NCBI GenBank assembly: GCA_905397405.1
Contig: CAJPVJ010000109.1
Coordinates: forward strand, 1-39,593
Direction: 5' to 3'
From: Oppiella nova
Lineage: Eukaryota; Arthropoda; Arachnida; Sarcoptiformes; Oppiidae
DNA length: 39,593 nucleotides
A model generated the notes under the pieces. That model saw nothing but the letters and a program-made list of their open reading frames with translations. It was not told where the DNA came from and made no database searches. The position numbers were made by a program, and so were the translations under genes. Shown piece after piece: positions 13,210 to 24,834 of the stretch. Numbering within the stretch: position 1 is the stretch's first letter; each line of letters opens with the position of its first letter.

Positions 13210-13474
13210 GACATTTCAATAGTAAAGCAATTTTATATAAATACGGCACTATTTTAAATATATTAATGCAATTTCCGTTTAATAAATTAGTACCCATTAT
13301 AAAGGATTTTCGATTAGTGATATGGGAATAGGTGTGCGCCGGTAATTCTTTTGATCAAGGACAAACTATAAGTTGGATAAGTAATTTAAATTCAAAGTAT
13401 AGTAAGAATATACGGCACTACAGTATATACTACAGTGCTCTGTGATTTAGAGCTAGAATTTTATGTATTATTCT

Positions 13475-13476
<2 letters not shown>

Positions 13477-13506
<30 letters not shown>
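13477..13506. repeat. (CT)n microsatellite
   Basis: Uninterrupted CT dinucleotides running directly into inverted repeat B. Confidence 0.95.
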
Positions 13507-13509
<3 letters not shown>

Positions 13510-13628
13510 TACAAATATAATCTATTCATTCTAATAAGGCATCACTTTTCCATTGCACTGTACTCTACAGTATATAAAACATGAAATGTTTAGTATATTA
13601 TAACATGTTATGTGATTCATAATACAGA
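13501..13628. repeat. Inverted repeat B, left arm (~128 bp)
   Basis: Reverse complement of 14661-14788 with one mismatch seen; also matches the second copy at 14790-14916. It abuts the right arm of repeat A (13631), giving the interleaved order A, B', A', B. Confidence 0.85.
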
Positions 13629-13630
13629 TG

Positions 13631-13738
13631 ATTAAATTGTTTTATTTAATTAAATATTTAATCATATTGATAATTGCAAAATATGTGTGTACGTGTATAG
13701 AAATAAAGACATTTATCATATTTATTATGTTCACTCAC
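13631..13738. repeat. Inverted repeat A, right arm
   Basis: Reverse complement of 13094-13209, with differences near GTTCACTCAC where one arm has extra bases. Confidence 0.8.
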
Positions 13739-14661
13739 TGATAGCACAAGTCTTTGAGGACTGGCCGACACGAGCCGTTCACTATAAGTAGGATTATTTG
13801 CAATCGCTATTGTAATGATATAAATACGAAATAAAGCCAAAATTTATAATTAGTTTAGAAAAAGAAGTTTTTAACACAATAACAACCATATAATCGTTGG
13901 TATCAATGGTAGGGATAATTTTTGCGGAAAACTATTGACTTTTAAAGGATTGATATTTTCTTCATGGAAATTTCATTTCTATTAAACGAACGCATTGTGT
14001 GATTGAAATAATCTTTATTTTGTATATCCAGTGAAGTATGAAAACAAACAAAAGCCACGCTTTTCTAATCTGGATTTCGCACATCTCAACCAAACATATC
14101 ATTCAATGCAATCATAAGCCGCCGAATGTCTCATTCAATAAACATATTGGGATTACGACGACAATAGCGCTCATAACACACCGATACAGACCACCCTGAT
14201 GAATTCAATAATTTTTACTGTAATCCCGACTCAAACACGTGGCCATCAAAAAGTGTTTAAATAACGAATTAAATGAGATTAAAGATCATGGATTGGACGA
14301 CACGCTAAGAGTTCTGGAAAATCGATTGTCAGCGGTTCCCAAATCTGTGTCTCATATTCAGCCAACAATTGGCCCCAAAATGAATCCACAGTTTTTAATT
14401 CATATCACATTTTAATTCGAGAATTCGGTTCACATTCACAAAGAGAGTGAATATTTGACAGAATTTAAGAAACTTTTTTTTCAATAAAAATTTCTCTTCA
14501 GATTTGATTACAATATAAATAATAATTAATTAAAACTATGAAAGAAAGTGATGAGAAGTGAGTGATGTTCGCACATAACTGTTGGCATAATTTGATTTAT
14601 AAGTCTTGAATGTTGGCCATAAATCAGTGACAAACAAGGCTTTACATCTGTTCAATAGATT

Positions 14662-14916
14662 CTGTATTATGAATCACATAACATGTTATAATATACTAAA
14701 CATTTCATGTTTTATATACTGTACAGTACAGTGCAATGGAAAAGTGATGCCTTATTAGAATGAATAGATTATATTTGTATTAAGAGAGACTGTATTATGA
14801 ATCACATAACATGTTACAATATACTAAACATTTCATGTTTTATATACTGTACAGTACAGTGCAATGGAAAAGTGATGCCTTATTAGAATTAATAGATTAT
14901 ATTTGTATTAAGAGAG
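14662..14916. repeat. 128-bp tandem direct duplication (also inverted repeat B, right arm)
   Basis: CTGTATTATGAATCACATAA begins at 14662 and again at 14790, and TAAGAGAG ends both copies (14781 and 14909): period exactly 128. Two mismatches are visible (ttataata/ttacaata and gaatgaat/gaattaat). One of five 128-bp duplications in the window, so an assembly overlap is suspected. Confidence 0.9.
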
Positions 14917-15935
14917 TGTTTATGAGTTAACGAAATGTTGTTATGATTTGTGGTTTTAAATTACTCGAAGCCATCGGAGAGAATCTCTTTCGAAAACATT
15001 AATCAATGAAATGTTTGTACAAATAACTCATTTAAGAGAGAAAAGTGAATGAAATGTGAAAATTGAGTTCACTGTCAAAATGTTCCCAAAGAGAGCTCAG
15101 AGTTTAGATTAATTATTATGAGTTTACGCTCATCGGGGTATTCAAGAGGTGTTTCTAATGACCATTTCTCGAAATTTCAATTATAATGTAGTTTAGGTCA
15201 GTGATGAGGGTTGGCTAAGTGAGCGATTAATGTGCTTAAAAGGTTTGCCCCTATTTTGTACATTTTGTAACTTAAATAAACTGTTTTGTTGTTAATATGA
15301 TGTCTCATTCACTAATTGCTGTGTGAAATGAGAAGCGCAATGAAATCCCATGCGATCACTATTAGTAGGGGATTGGGACTGGGATTGGGATTGGAGTAGA
15401 GGTCATCAGTTTGGGAACCTATTTATCAATCCATATGTTTAATACATATCAATGAAATGCATTTCGCTTTTGATTTGATGCCAAAAACATATAAGTTTGA
15501 CTACAAAAATAATGCAATCTTTCATATTGTGATGTTTCTCTCTATTTTGCAATTTATATTAGATTTTCTATTGAGTCAGAAAAACTTTTACATCGCTTTA
15601 CATCTCCGGATGTGTTTCGTTTGAATCTAATATTTTTCAAATGTATTATTCACACCAAGAATAGACCAAATCGAGTATAACTAAAATATTCAACATTTTA
15701 TTTTATTTCACTGTCTCTGAGTTATAATGCAAGACATGTTTCATGTTCTTCCTCTTCAATGACAGCCAAACCAATGCAACGGCACTGAAGAGCGCTGTTC
15801 ACTGTTTTGCACCTTTCATTGCATCAAACTTTGCATCCATTCATCGCGAGCTTATACACTACTCCTCACAGTCTTCAGCTTAAAGACTACAAAATATCAT
15901 CATTATTATTAGTCTTTTCAATTGCAGTCTTTTAG

Positions 15936-15997
15936 CTCTCTCTCTCTCTCTCTCTTGCTCTCTCTCTCTCTCTTGCTCTCTCTCTCTCTCTCTCTCA
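15936..15997. repeat. (CT)n microsatellite with TTGCTC interruptions
   Basis: Three CT blocks separated by CTTG. A GA tract lies about 100 bp further on (16096), so the pair could form a hairpin. Confidence 0.95.
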
Positions 15998-16095
15998 TGT
16001 GTGTCTGAAGAAAACAAGTATTAACATATAAAATATTATTTTCAAACTATATTATTATGCATATGAAATTGTATACTCTAATGAGTGAAAGTCTC

Positions 16096-16120
16096 GAGAG
16101 AGAGAGAGAGAGAGAGAGAG
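16096..16120. repeat. (GA)n microsatellite
   Basis: Uninterrupted GA dinucleotides, opposite in sense to the CT tract at 15936. Confidence 0.95.
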
Positions 16121-17604
16121 CGTTTGTTTTGATAGTGAATCCAAGGCATATACTGTATAAGACAGAGAGTTATGTTCATAAAAGTCACACAAATATGAGC
16201 ACAGATTAGAAGCAATTTATCACTCGAAGACTGACAGCACAACTCACAACTTGTCTCAATACTATTCATTAATGATATTATTGTAGACCAAAAATATGAC
16301 TACAGCTTCATAACACTCAATATACAGTTTATGTATTGTATTGCGTGTCTAACAAGTGATAGCTCATCAAAATCCATCGCTTTTTAAGTGTTTAGATATG
16401 TAGTCAACGATAACTTTGTAGACAATTATAGAATAGTTTGCTTTAAATTAAAGACTTTTGCAACTATTCCTGGGCATCAAAATTCTCTGCATATGAATAG
16501 TTAATCACAAATAATATGTTTTATCATTTTATAAGTTTGACAACATTATCAAACAGTCCTCAATGGTTGTCTTTATGTGCTTTTGCCCCACAAGAGCACA
16601 ACCACTTCCAGCATTTCTTGTCAACTCTTAAAATGTGTTTCCATGCGATGACAGCACCGGTAGAACAATGTTTGCGCTAAACTCTATGTGATTATCTTAC
16701 TTATGAATGTACGGCTGTATCGGCATAAAAAACTTACATTCAATCATTGAAAGCATCTGTAAATTGGGGGTAATTTCTGCAAATGTCAGTCAAATCGTTA
16801 AGACTTTGGTCTGCAATTTGTTTCGGTATATTTGGCGCCAAATGGTTTTATGCCTAACATCGCTGTTATGCATATATTTATTGCTTACGAATTGTCAATT
16901 GATTGTAATTAAGAGAACAATAACTTAATTAAAGTCTGAAAGCGCATACATACAGCACATTGAGTCCATACACACATACAGACATACATAGCGCACATAC
17001 CAGCGCCTAACCGGTGGTTATGTAATAAAAGTTTTCCAATAAACCCTTTTCGGTATTTATTCTTATAAATAATTGGCTGAATATAAGTGGAGTAATGGTC
17101 GGCTATTGTGACTAAGGATGTGATTATTTGAAAGCACACCAAATAAAGCATTCATTTGATTGCATTTATTATGGGATGAGAGGCGGTCTCTATTATGGTC
17201 CACAAAACTGTTCGGTAATTCTTCACGGATGGGTTAACCAGAGGACAATAGACACTCACTCTTTGCCATCTGCCAAACACTACACTATATGGTGGCAAAG
17301 ACAGCAAAACACATCTCTCGAGTGGACGCAATCCATGCATTAAACCAATCAAATCGAGTGTCAATTGAATGCAAACGAATGAAACCCAAGTTTTTAGTGA
17401 ATTATATTCAGTGATATATTCGTGTTTATGTATTCGCCTATTGTATGGACTGTCGCGCTATAAATATGAACTCCGATTGTCAACTGAAGCCGAACTACAT
17501 TTCTTATTATATTTAAATGAAAGCATTTAAAATTGTTTCAATGCATGCCTGCAAACAGTCGCTGCCAATAGTCCGGCCTCTCTCGCCATCAAATAGAGTC
17601 CGTA

Positions 17605-17658
17605 TGAGAGAGAGAATAGGAGAGAGAATCGTAGAGAGAGAGAGAGAGAGAGAGAGAC
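17605..17658. repeat. (GA)n microsatellite, interrupted
   Basis: GA blocks separated by ATAGG, AATCGT and similar short interruptions. Confidence 0.9.
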
Positions 17659-18731
17659 TCATTGAGTTTGGGTTGTGTGAGAGCCCCCCACAGATGAACT
17701 TCCGAACAGTTTTTCAATTCTACTAATCTATTGTATAAAAGAGCAATTGCTGTACACTATACACACCATTACAGTGTATATAGACTGTCAAGAATCGCGA
17801 ATTCATTCAATATATTAAACACTTCTCGTATATAAGAGGCAATACAGCCAATAGAAACTAATACAGCCCAATATGAGTGCAATACAGGCCAATAGATCCC
17901 CCGTAGAGTTTAGTTTAAAAAGTCGTTTTAAACCATATTTTTTGATTTCACTCAAAGAAACCTTAACTGCAAACCTATTGACAGAGTTTTACATTCTGTG
18001 AACACGACTTCTTAGTGTACCTCAAACTATGGCATCGAAAGGTCATAACTATGGGATTGACTTCATCTCGATATATATTTATTGAATTCACACTCAACAC
18101 AAAGGACTGGTGGGAAAAGTTAGGGCCGAGTGGTTAGGGATGAGTTTACACTGAACTCAATGAAAGCCATTAAGTAATCCAAAACTGCTATTCTTATCAT
18201 TATTTTACTCGTAATTCGATATAAGAGTTACAAAAATAGTTAGTTTACTATAGTTTACTAACTATTATATCAGTTATCGATTGGGAGATGTAGTGAATGA
18301 ACAACTATTTGAGAGATAAGTCTAGGATATGGAGTGAAGTGGAAATGGTGTTGGAAGTGGTGCTCAATGAGTGGTAAAACACGTAAAACATGAGAACTGG
18401 TGCACACTTATAGTGCTTATTGTCATTATTGGCTTATTATTTGACTTCAAATACAAGAAATTCAAATCACGTTAACGTTTGACAGGAAGTGAGCGTTTGT
18501 TACAATCAATACATTGAACAAAAAGTTAACTTTTAAATTGTATTATATATTGAATATATTGAGTGCCAGTGCTATGGGCTGTTAAAAAGGCGACCAAAAA
18601 CTTGTGTTCTCACTCCAGTCTATACAATGAGAGCCCAAAAGTTGGTCACACAATACACTTATGCCTATTGTGTTGACTCTAACACAACAAAACACTCTAT
18701 TTTCAAACCATTTCAAAGAAATATGAAGCTC

Positions 18732-18732
18732 T

Positions 18733-18794
<62 letters not shown>

Positions 18795-18798
18795 GAGC
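18732..18798. repeat. (GA)n/(GGGA)n microsatellite
   Basis: GA dinucleotides with GGGAGGGA interruptions, ending about 60 bp from the candidate exon at 18859. Confidence 0.95.
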
Positions 18799-18858
18799 TC
18801 CGGGACTTCATCAATACCACCACTGTATCCAATGTATCCAATTTCAGAGATAACTTAC

Positions 18859-19040
18859 CTTTTCTTCCCAAAAGGTGTTACAACTGCCGCCGCAATCAGT
18901 GCCTCCGAGTGTGCATTGAGTGGCGAGTTGTGACTCTCAGTGCTATCAATGCTACGACAGCTACCAGTGCTTCCACTGCTACCAGTGCCACAACTACTGT
19001 TCCTCTGGTGTACTGTACTATACCTCTTGTGCACCACTTT
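18859..19040 (-). CDS. Candidate serine-rich coding exon, unidentified
   Basis: A 182-nt minus-strand open stretch ending in an excellent donor (AAAAG|GTAAGTTA) and beginning after a possible acceptor (CAAACTTTAG). The frame is closed by TAG just upstream and holds no ATG near its start, so it would be an internal exon. The peptide is rich in Ser, Thr and Gly (NSSCGTGSSGSTGSC) and ends SEALIAAAVVTPFGKKR. I recognise no family and found no partner exons. The donor is the strongest evidence; the simple composition of the first half could be a chance open frame. Confidence 0.25.
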
Positions 19041-20105
19041 CTAAAGTTTGACTAAACTTAATGGTCATTGGTTTGCATGCATTCATGAATTGGCATCAGT
19101 TTTGTTGCACTCTATTGATGGAGTGCGGGTCAGGTCTGCCGAGTGCCGTCCCTCCCGTCCCCTACATTGCAATTACAGAGATTGTTGGTCTCCATTCATC
19201 CGAAGCACTTCCCAGCCATGACTGCAATGACTGCAATGACTACCATAAGCACCTCATACTACCTCACAATTGACTCTCAATTGAATGGGAATTCGTGTAA
19301 AGAATGATCTCTTCTATCAATTCTTCTCAATATTCATAAGCAATGAATGAATGACTGAATGAATGAATGCATGCCTTCATTGACTGGAAACCGAAACGCC
19401 TTTACTTCACAAATAATATTCACAACAATAATAATACACTAAACTTAGCCGTAGTTATGAGTTATGCAAAAGTAATATTCAATAATAAATTGCGTTCCAC
19501 TTCTTCCTCCCATCCCATCCCTACCTATTACTACAGCCAACACCGCGACAAACCCATAGACATACAGACATACCAGTCCTTACACTCCATATGTCCCACA
19601 AAACCCTTCAAACCATTTCGAAATTAATGTTATATTGACTTCAATTCAATTCAATTCTCTGTTCGCATATTATTTAGTGTGAGTTCTCATATAAACACCT
19701 CTTGTGTTCACTTCAAACATATTATTCATTGGAAATACATTTGATTTTCATTGAAACCATATCTCATATGATTTGTTACAACCGTTAGAACATAACCACA
19801 AAAAAGTTATCAAAACAAATCAAACTTGAAAACCAGTCAAATATTCATAAGTTATTGACAATTAGTGAATCACTGAAACCATTCATAAGTAGCTTTTTGT
19901 GACTAATTTCCACTTTTCCTATTCATCTGTCAGTTTGCCATCAATTAGAAAACTTTTCAACAATTTCTAAATTATATTTTCAAGTCTCACTTTGTTTTGA
20001 TTGTAAGATTGTATCATATCGTAGCATATAATCTGTCAAATGTCTTGAATGACATATTCAAACATATTTTCAGATCAAACCAATTAATTGTGATTCAAAT
20101 GACAC

Positions 20106-20361
20106 ACAAAATACAAGCAAAAGTTTTGCTGCAAAACCACATTCATTACAAATGCTAAATCAAACCAATAATAAGTTATAATTATAATAAGAGTCTGCAA
20201 ATGTGTCTACAAAAGTGATCCAGGTCTATGTCTACAAAATACAAGCAAAAGTTTTGCTGCAAAACCACATTCATTACAAATGCTAAATCAAACCAATAAT
20301 AAGTTATAATTATAATAAGAGTCTGCAAATGTGTCTACAAAAGTGATCCAGGTCTATGTCT
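20106..20361. repeat. Perfect 128-bp tandem direct duplication
   Basis: 20106-20233 and 20234-20361 appear identical base for base; both begin ACAAAATACAAGC and end TCTATGTCT. The exact identity and the 128-bp period, shared with four other places in this window, suggest an unmerged contig overlap. Confidence 0.95.
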
Positions 20362-21029
20362 TATGTAATTATATGGCACATGCATTCACAGACAAGTGTC
20401 TAATCACTAAATAGTTGACCACTAATTGGCTTAACATTTGTATACAAGATATTGTCGATTCAAATAATTATACATTGAATGAGTGTTCAAACAGTTAGTT
20501 ATGTCTAACAACAGGTATTCATAACATTTGCATCAAAGCTAGCATTCATTCATAAATAAGTTATAGTCAATCAAATACAAGTGAGGGATGACCTACTTTG
20601 CAAACACATGCAATACACCTGTACTCTCATGACGTACCAACCCATGCATACCTGTATACCTGTACTAACACTACACTAATTGCATGAATTGAATTTGTTT
20701 TATGAATTTCTCATGTAATGAATGCATTGAACACTGGATTACATATGAATTCCTATGGACACTATCACTCCTATATAGGCCTATTTGTATGGCAAACATT
20801 TGGTTGTATTTGTGCCTATAATTGTATATTGAATGCAATTATTTGGTTTGTTAGAAAAGGTACCAAAGGTGGGGACAGCAGTCACTGCTCGTGCCGACGT
20901 AATGAAGTGATGAGTGAAAGGAAATGTTTGTCAAACAGAAATGGTGTCAATAAATGGTTTGATTGTAATTGTGTTAAACATATCGCAAATGAGTGACAAA
21001 TCAGTGGAACGGGAGTCGAGTGTTGAGAG

Positions 21030-21037
21030 TGACGTCA
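21030..21037 (+). promoter_or_regulatory. Perfect CRE palindrome (TGACGTCA)
   Basis: TGACGTCA lies about 245 bp upstream of the epsinR start codon, a plausible site for a CREB/ATF-type factor. No clear TATA box was seen between it and the start codon. Confidence 0.4.
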
Positions 21038-21281
21038 TTTATGTTCAACAAAAACATCTCATTTAATGCCAACTGTTATGATATGACTGTAAATCACAAC
21101 TCAATTACAATTGCATTGACTTTGAATGCAATTAATGTTGAAATGTATTATTAATTTGTGTTTTAATGGTTTGATTGTGTGCTACAGTTAACAGTGATTT
21201 GGAAACAATACTTTTGTATATAATAGTGAATCGATAGTACAAAACATATAAATTACACATCAATTGAATTAATCGAGAAAT

Positions 21282-23482
21282 ATGTGGAAAGTTAGGGAAC
21301 TCTACGATAAGGCGTAAGACTTTCACCCATTTCTATGAATCCATTCATTCACTGATCACTCGTTTTGTCTGTTTTTCAGCACAAATATTGTCATGAATTA
21401 CACGGAGGTTGAGGTGAGTGTTGGATGAGATGCGGTGATGATTGCGAGACTCATATCATGTGTTTGTGTCCCAAATGAAGGCCAAAGTGCGAGAGGCGAC
21501 GAACGACGACTCGTGGGGTCCGACGGGACCGCAGATGACGGAGATAGCGGGCCATACCTTCACGTACGAGCACTTCCCGGAAGTGATGGGAATGCTGTGG
21601 AAGCGTATGCTTCAGGACAACCGCACCAATTGGCGGCGCACTTATAAGGCACTGCTTCTGCTGTCATATCTCGTGAAGAATGGATCCGAACGGGTGGTGA
21701 CGTCCGCCAGAGAACACATTTATGACTTGCGATCGCTGGAGAACTACTCCTATATCGACGACTTAGGCAAAGATCAGGGCATTAATGTGAGACATCGCGT
21801 GAAGGCGTTGATTGACTTCATTCAAGACGACGACAAACTCAGAGAAGAGCGAAAGAAAGCCAAGAAAACCAAAGACAAGTTCATTGGCGTCGCGTCCGAC
21901 CAAATGGGTCTTCACAGCAAGTAATTGTCGAAACCATTCATTTCTGTTGCAAACAATTGTTTTTACGATTCATGTCATGTGACAGTGTTTTTCACTAAAC
22001 ATTTAACAGTCATATAATGAGTGTTTAGTTTTAATGATAAGTTTGAGAGAATGACAAGTAATGGACTCATAAAAAACAAAAGGATTTGCATTTTGTTTAT
22101 TGACTATATTAACGGCAAAATAGCTATAATAGACTCAAAGCCACAAACACTTGACATAAGTTGACATTTGATTTGATTTTGAGAGAAACGAAAATTGAGA
22201 TCAATTGCTGAATACAATGAACTGCAAAAGAGGGCAATAATAGTAATTGAGTTATATTTGCGTTCAATAGGTATAGCGATGGCTGGTATGACCCACCGGT
22301 TCGTAAGCCTGACATCGAAGACGACAGCTTTGGTCGCAGTGAACGCAGGGCTAAGAAATTTGAAGACACTGTCAGTGAAAATAGTTTTGAAGACAAACCC
22401 GAATCGATTGATTCGGAATCGATCGGCGAATCGACTAAATCCAGCGATAGATCCCGAAGTGATGGGTCGGCCGTCAGTCCTCGGCGAGCGGTTAAGAAGG
22501 AGACCATCAAGAAGATAGATATGGGCGCAGCTGTCAATTTCGGCAAAACCGATGGCAACTCTCAACACAATCAGACCTCATCTCTCGTAGAGACCACACC
22601 TTCCCGAGGGAACACCAATAATGTCAACCAAAACAAGTCTAACGAACTATTACTTGAAGAGATTTTTAGCACAAACTCTGGTTTCACAGCCAATGACTTG
22701 ACTTCTAATGTCAATAACAATAATAATTTAAATCTAACTAAAAATCTAATGAATAGTAATAATCATAACTTTAATAATAATAGTTTAGAAGACTTCGCAG
22801 ACTTCTCGGCATTTCAGGGCAGTTCTGCCACCAATTCATCAGTGGATGAGTTCGCGGACTTCGCCACAGCTTTGGGTCCAACCAGTGCTCAAACGTCACA
22901 AAATTTATTGTCCGATAACTCTCTTCTGATGCAATCATCGAATCCTTTTGAAGGAACTGCCAGTACTTTGCCGCCAATTATGGGCTTAAACACAATGTCC
23001 GGTGTGCTCACGCCTACCAACATATCCTTGAATACCAGTGCGAACTCAACCGATTTGTTCTCCAATTTGGACCAAAAGGTGACAACAAGTTCTCCGACCG
23101 GTGTCTCGCAAAACAACACGTGGAGTGACTTAAGTAAAAATGTCAACATTAATGTCGATAACTTAATGGGCAGTAAATATGAGAAGCAAAACGCGCCCTC
23201 AATGAACCAATTGGCCCGACACGTCAACAACCTCTCGATCGCACCCACAGCTCAACCGCCACTGTCTCCGACTAATAATTTTGGTTTTGGGTTAACCCCT
23301 ACTCCTATGCAGAGACCATTAGGTTTGATATGACTTTATAATGGGTTAAAGTGTCATATTTTTAATGACTATTTATTACATTAGATATGAATTCTGCGCG
23401 AATGCCTCATATGCAGAGTCCGGCACCTAATCTATGGCCTAATGATAATAGACAAGGATTTGGAGGTATGGGTGGCATGTAA
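21282..23482 (+). CDS. CLINT1: EpsinR / clathrin interactor 1 (ENTH-domain clathrin adaptor), five exons
   Basis: Adaptor linking clathrin and AP-1 to phosphoinositide membranes at the trans-Golgi and endosomes; the Drosophila relative is liquid facets-related. Exons: 21282-21313, 21380-21413, 21481-21920, 22271-23322 and 23385-23482; phases match at every junction, giving 551 residues. An in-frame TAA lies upstream of the first ATG. The ENTH domain (about residues 1-160) opens MWKVRELYDKATNIVMNYTE and includes REATNDDSWGP, NWRRTYKALLLLSYLVKNGS, ERVVTSAREHIYDLRSLENY and DDDKLREERKKAKK. The low-complexity tail is Asn/Ser-rich, with DFADFSAF and DEFADFA, which fit gamma-ear-binding motifs, plus NPF and DLF motifs, and a block (NTWSDLSKNVNINVDNLMG) resembling the conserved tail of vertebrate epsinR. 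Introns are 66-350 bp. The acceptor before exon 3 (CCAAATGAAG) is weak in pyrimidines but is the one that preserves the ENTH alignment. Confidence 0.93.
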
Positions 23483-23581
23483 TGTAATTAATGTAATGCT
23501 ATGGCAATCAAAAAGTTTACAAATTGTTAAAATTCTATTACTGGTTACCACATCAATGCATTTCAAACTATTTTATAAATG

Positions 23582-23587
23582 AATAAA
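23582..23587 (+). terminator. Polyadenylation signal of the epsinR gene
   Basis: AATAAA about 100 bp after the epsinR stop codon, the first canonical signal downstream on this strand. About 430 bp separate it from the stop codon of the convergent BBIP1 gene. Confidence 0.6.
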
Positions 23588-24014
23588 AATTTATGTAATT
23601 TTTCATATCATCAGAATTTATATAAAAGTATTTCTAAAGCATTACATTCCCAATGTGTCGCTATTAACACACATTTTAAGTAAAGGTTTACAAACATGTG
23701 ATATCTTTTTGAATCGATTGATTGGTTATTAAATTTAATTTCTATGCTTTCTTTCAAAGCCATAATATAAACGGTATTTAATATACTACTAAATTGGGGT
23801 GAAAGGGAACAGACGTTAAAATGGTTTAACACTTACAGTACTTCACAACAAAACGATTCTTTTATTAATTTTATTTACAAATTATTTTCTTTAATTTTTA
23901 TTTAACTTTATTTAATATTCCGTTTGTTTTTAATAATTACTGTCTGTAATAAAGAATTATAATTAAAAGATGAGATATTTATCAAATAGTTATGAATTTC
24001 AATGATTTGTGGTG

Positions 24015-24212
24015 TTATTGTGGATCGCTTTGAGCCATCAGTTGTTTGGCTTTCTCTTCGGCGTCGGTTTGCATTTTCTCCAACTTCTCCAAAGTCATCG
24101 ACTTTAGGGGCAATAGTTTTGGTTTACATAATATAAAGAATGGCTTCTCCTCCTGAATCACTATATTATTGTTAGTCATCACTGGTTTGATCTCTTTCTC
24201 AGATTTAGACAT
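24015..24212 (-). CDS. BBIP1: BBSome-interacting protein 1 (BBIP1/BBIP10)
   Basis: Small subunit of the BBSome, the coat-like complex that moves membrane proteins in and out of cilia. The single-exon frame encodes 65 residues from MSKSEKEIKP. The diagnostic block FILCKPKLLPLKSMTLEKLE is nearly the same as in vertebrate BBIP1, followed by a short charged helix (EKMQTDAEEKAKQLM). The frame stays open 12 codons further upstream, but I chose this ATG because the extra residues (cysteine/valine-rich) have no counterpart and the family is short. It is convergent with epsinR and on the same strand as the coiled-coil gene about 620 bp upstream. In an arthropod the likely site of action is the cilium of sensory neurons. 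The match rests on one short block, but that block is very distinctive. Confidence 0.85.
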   Translation of the reverse strand: MSKSEKEIKPVMTNNNIVIQEEKPFFILCKPKLLPLKSMTLEKLEKMQTDAEEKAKQLMAQSDPQ

Positions 24213-24834
24213 TCTTACGACCACTTCATACAAACAACAGAATACCATATATTCTATACGATTTGTTTTGAATCACCCGACTCTTTGTTTCCATAGAGAT
24301 GTTCAGGATCTATGCATTTCATTCATTGCTAACAAATGACTGCTAAACTTTATTTGCATCGTAAACTTTATCAATAATCTATTAAGTTTTTGCTATGATA
24401 TTCTTTCCAAGATACTTTCACATCAAGACTTAAAAATAATACTGTATTACGGTAATACAATAATACAATAGCTTATAAATTTATTATTATTTCAAATAAT
24501 AATACAATCAAAAAATATTCATATATTTATACTTTGGTTTCCATTCAATACAATACTGTTTCAATTGATAGAAAAATATAGAAAATATTCTTTACAAAAA
24601 GTATTCAGTAAACTATAGTTTGAGTAAAACAAGACTTTTAAAATGATTTGCGAATAAAATATACTTATAATAAGAATAGAGGGAAATTAAAATAGTTGTT
24701 TCATAAAACTGAATTAGAGAAACTCAAACACAATATACTGTAATGTATTAATAATTACACAACAATAGCAATGGATAACTACAATATTTAATAGTCACGG
24801 GTTTTACTATAGGTATTAGAAAATAAAAATGCAT

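Larger units (their letters stand above)
12423..18858. other. Non-coding region upstream of the Msx gene
   Basis: About 6.4 kb with no supported gene. It lies 5' of the Msx start codon and so probably holds its promoter and enhancers, but I see no certain site. It contains the inverted repeats of 13.1-14.9 kb, a 128-bp tandem duplication and four CT/GA tracts. A weak open frame at 12629-12814 (minus) is discussed under rejected items. Confidence 0.55.
19041..21281. other. Non-coding region upstream of the epsinR gene
   Basis: No supported gene. It contains a GAAT-rich run near 19340-19370, the 128-bp duplication at 20106 and a CRE at 21030. Open frames here lack splice context and family resemblance. 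Confidence 0.55.

Noticed and set aside
20718-20996. 92-codon plus-strand frame upstream of epsinR
   Set aside because: Composition is AT-driven, there is no family resemblance, and it has no link by splice signals to the epsinR exons.
22104-23248. Minus-strand frames of 119-154 codons opposite epsinR exon 4
   Set aside because: The plus strand has a continuous, phase-consistent epsinR exon with recognisable motifs; the antisense frames have no support.
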